Source of the DNA: Pseudomonadota bacterium | GTDB lineage: Bacteria; Pseudomonadota; Alphaproteobacteria; UBA8366; JADFVY01 | Assembly (NCBI GenBank): GCA_030671915.1 | Contig: DAOVHN010000125.1 | Location: 1 to 7,158, forward strand | DNA length: 7,158 nt | Direction of reading: 5' to 3' | Shown: piece by piece, positions 6,764 through 7,158 of the stretch | Numbering within the stretch: the stretch's first letter is position 1 | Layout: each line of letters starts with the position of its first letter | Translations under genes and position numbers: made by a program | The notes under the pieces: model-generated | Databases searched by the model: none | What the model was told of the DNA's origin: nothing | Seen by the model: the letters and a program-made list of their open reading frames with translations, nothing else

Positions 6764-7158
6764 TCCAGACCGCGCGGTCCTGACCGTCGAAGAGATGTAT
6801 CGCGCCGACCAGTTGGCGATCGATAGAGGCATTCCCGGCGAACGGTTGATGGAAGCCGCCGGCAAGGCCATTGCCGATGCCGTCGCCGTGCGATGGTCGC
6901 CGCGGCCCGTATCCATCTTTTGCGGGCCCGGTAATAACGGCGGCGACGGATTCGTGGTCGCCCGGATTCTGGATGAATGGGGTTGGCCGGTGCGTGTCGG
7001 TCTGCTGGGCGACCGGGACGGGCTGGAAGGCGACGCAAGATTGAACGCGGACCGCTGGACCGGGCCTGTCGAATCGCTCTCTCCCCAACTGCTGGCCGGT
7101 GCGGAACTGGTCGTCGATGCCCTGTTCGGTGCTGGGCTGACGCGCGAAATTACCGGGA
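6756..7158 (+). CDS. nnrE: NAD(P)H-hydrate epimerase domain (NnrE, YjeF_N), 3' end beyond the window
   Basis: 134 residues are visible before the window ends. The domain starts with VLTVEEMYRADQLAIDRGI (8-26) and LMEAAGKAIA (31-40), then has the nucleotide-binding loop CGPGNNGGDGFVVAR (56-70) and the VDALFGAGLTR segment (120-130). These are hallmarks of YjeF_N, which epimerises damaged R-NAD(P)H hydrate to the S form for repair. In many bacteria this domain is fused to an ADP/ATP-dependent dehydratase (NnrD/YjeF_C). Whether this gene is the fusion, nnr, cannot be seen. The start at 6756 overlaps the DUF599 stop (6761-6763) by eight bases. AGGGG and GTGG just upstream may serve as the ribosome-binding site, and coupled translation is likely. 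Confidence 0.93.
   Translation, partial: MADPDRAVLTVEEMYRADQLAIDRGIPGERLMEAAGKAIADAVAVRWSPRPVSIFCGPGNNGGDGFVVARILDEWGWPVRVGLLGDRDGLEGDARLNADRWTGPVESLSPQLLAGAELVVDALFGAGLTREITG

Noticed and set aside
5758..6783. Plus-strand open frame of 341 codons overlapping the flavin reductase and DUF599 genes
   Set aside because: It crosses two genes with recognisable families and good ribosome-binding sites, and has shadow-frame composition.

Overview
The window is GC-rich, densely coded DNA that looks like an alphaproteobacterial chromosome, perhaps Rhodospirillales-like. The evidence is gene content: a heme d1 maturation gene of denitrifiers, xanthine-dehydrogenase/CO-dehydrogenase-type small and medium subunits, and a tRNA-His gene with an encoded CCA end. 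The lineage is an inference from gene style, not a database result.

Layout from left to right. (1) 1-1485, plus strand: the 3' part of a cytochrome c / cytochrome d1 fusion, best read as NirN, a late enzyme of heme d1 maturation. (2) 1583-2515, plus: a ten-helix EamA/DMT-type transporter that follows nirN and may sit in the same transcription unit. (3) 2528-2878, minus: a small DUF6614-like protein, convergent with the transporter. (4) 2883-3149: a 267-bp non-coding element bounded by 32-bp inverted repeats (30/32 identical), enclosing two further large palindromic arms. It fills the gap between two minus-strand genes almost exactly. (5) 3148-4422, minus: medium (FAD) and small (2Fe-2S) subunits of a molybdenum hydroxylase, six bases apart, with no catalytic large subunit in the window. 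(6) 4614-4955, plus: a divergent MoaD/ThiS-like beta-grasp protein without the usual C-terminal Gly-Gly, followed by a strong UUCG-capped intrinsic terminator at 5011-5048. (7) 5184-5261: tRNA-His(GTG) with a clear sigma70-type promoter. (8) 5357-5998: a flavin-reductase-family protein. (9) 6071-6763: a DUF599 membrane protein. (10) 6756 to the window end: the start of nnrE/nnr, NAD(P)H-hydrate epimerase, overlapping the DUF599 gene by 8 bases.

Three groups can be read functionally. The left end is the tail of a denitrification (nir) cluster. The middle is a partial molybdenum-hydroxylase locus with a MoaD-like neighbour and a structured intergenic element. The right end is housekeeping: tRNA-His, a flavin-binding protein, a DUF599 protein and metabolite repair. 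The most unusual item is the 267-bp element. One end supplies the last two bases of the medium-subunit stop codon, and the other supplies the only evident Shine-Dalgarno sequence of the DUF6614-like gene, placed inside the outer stem of the predicted fold.
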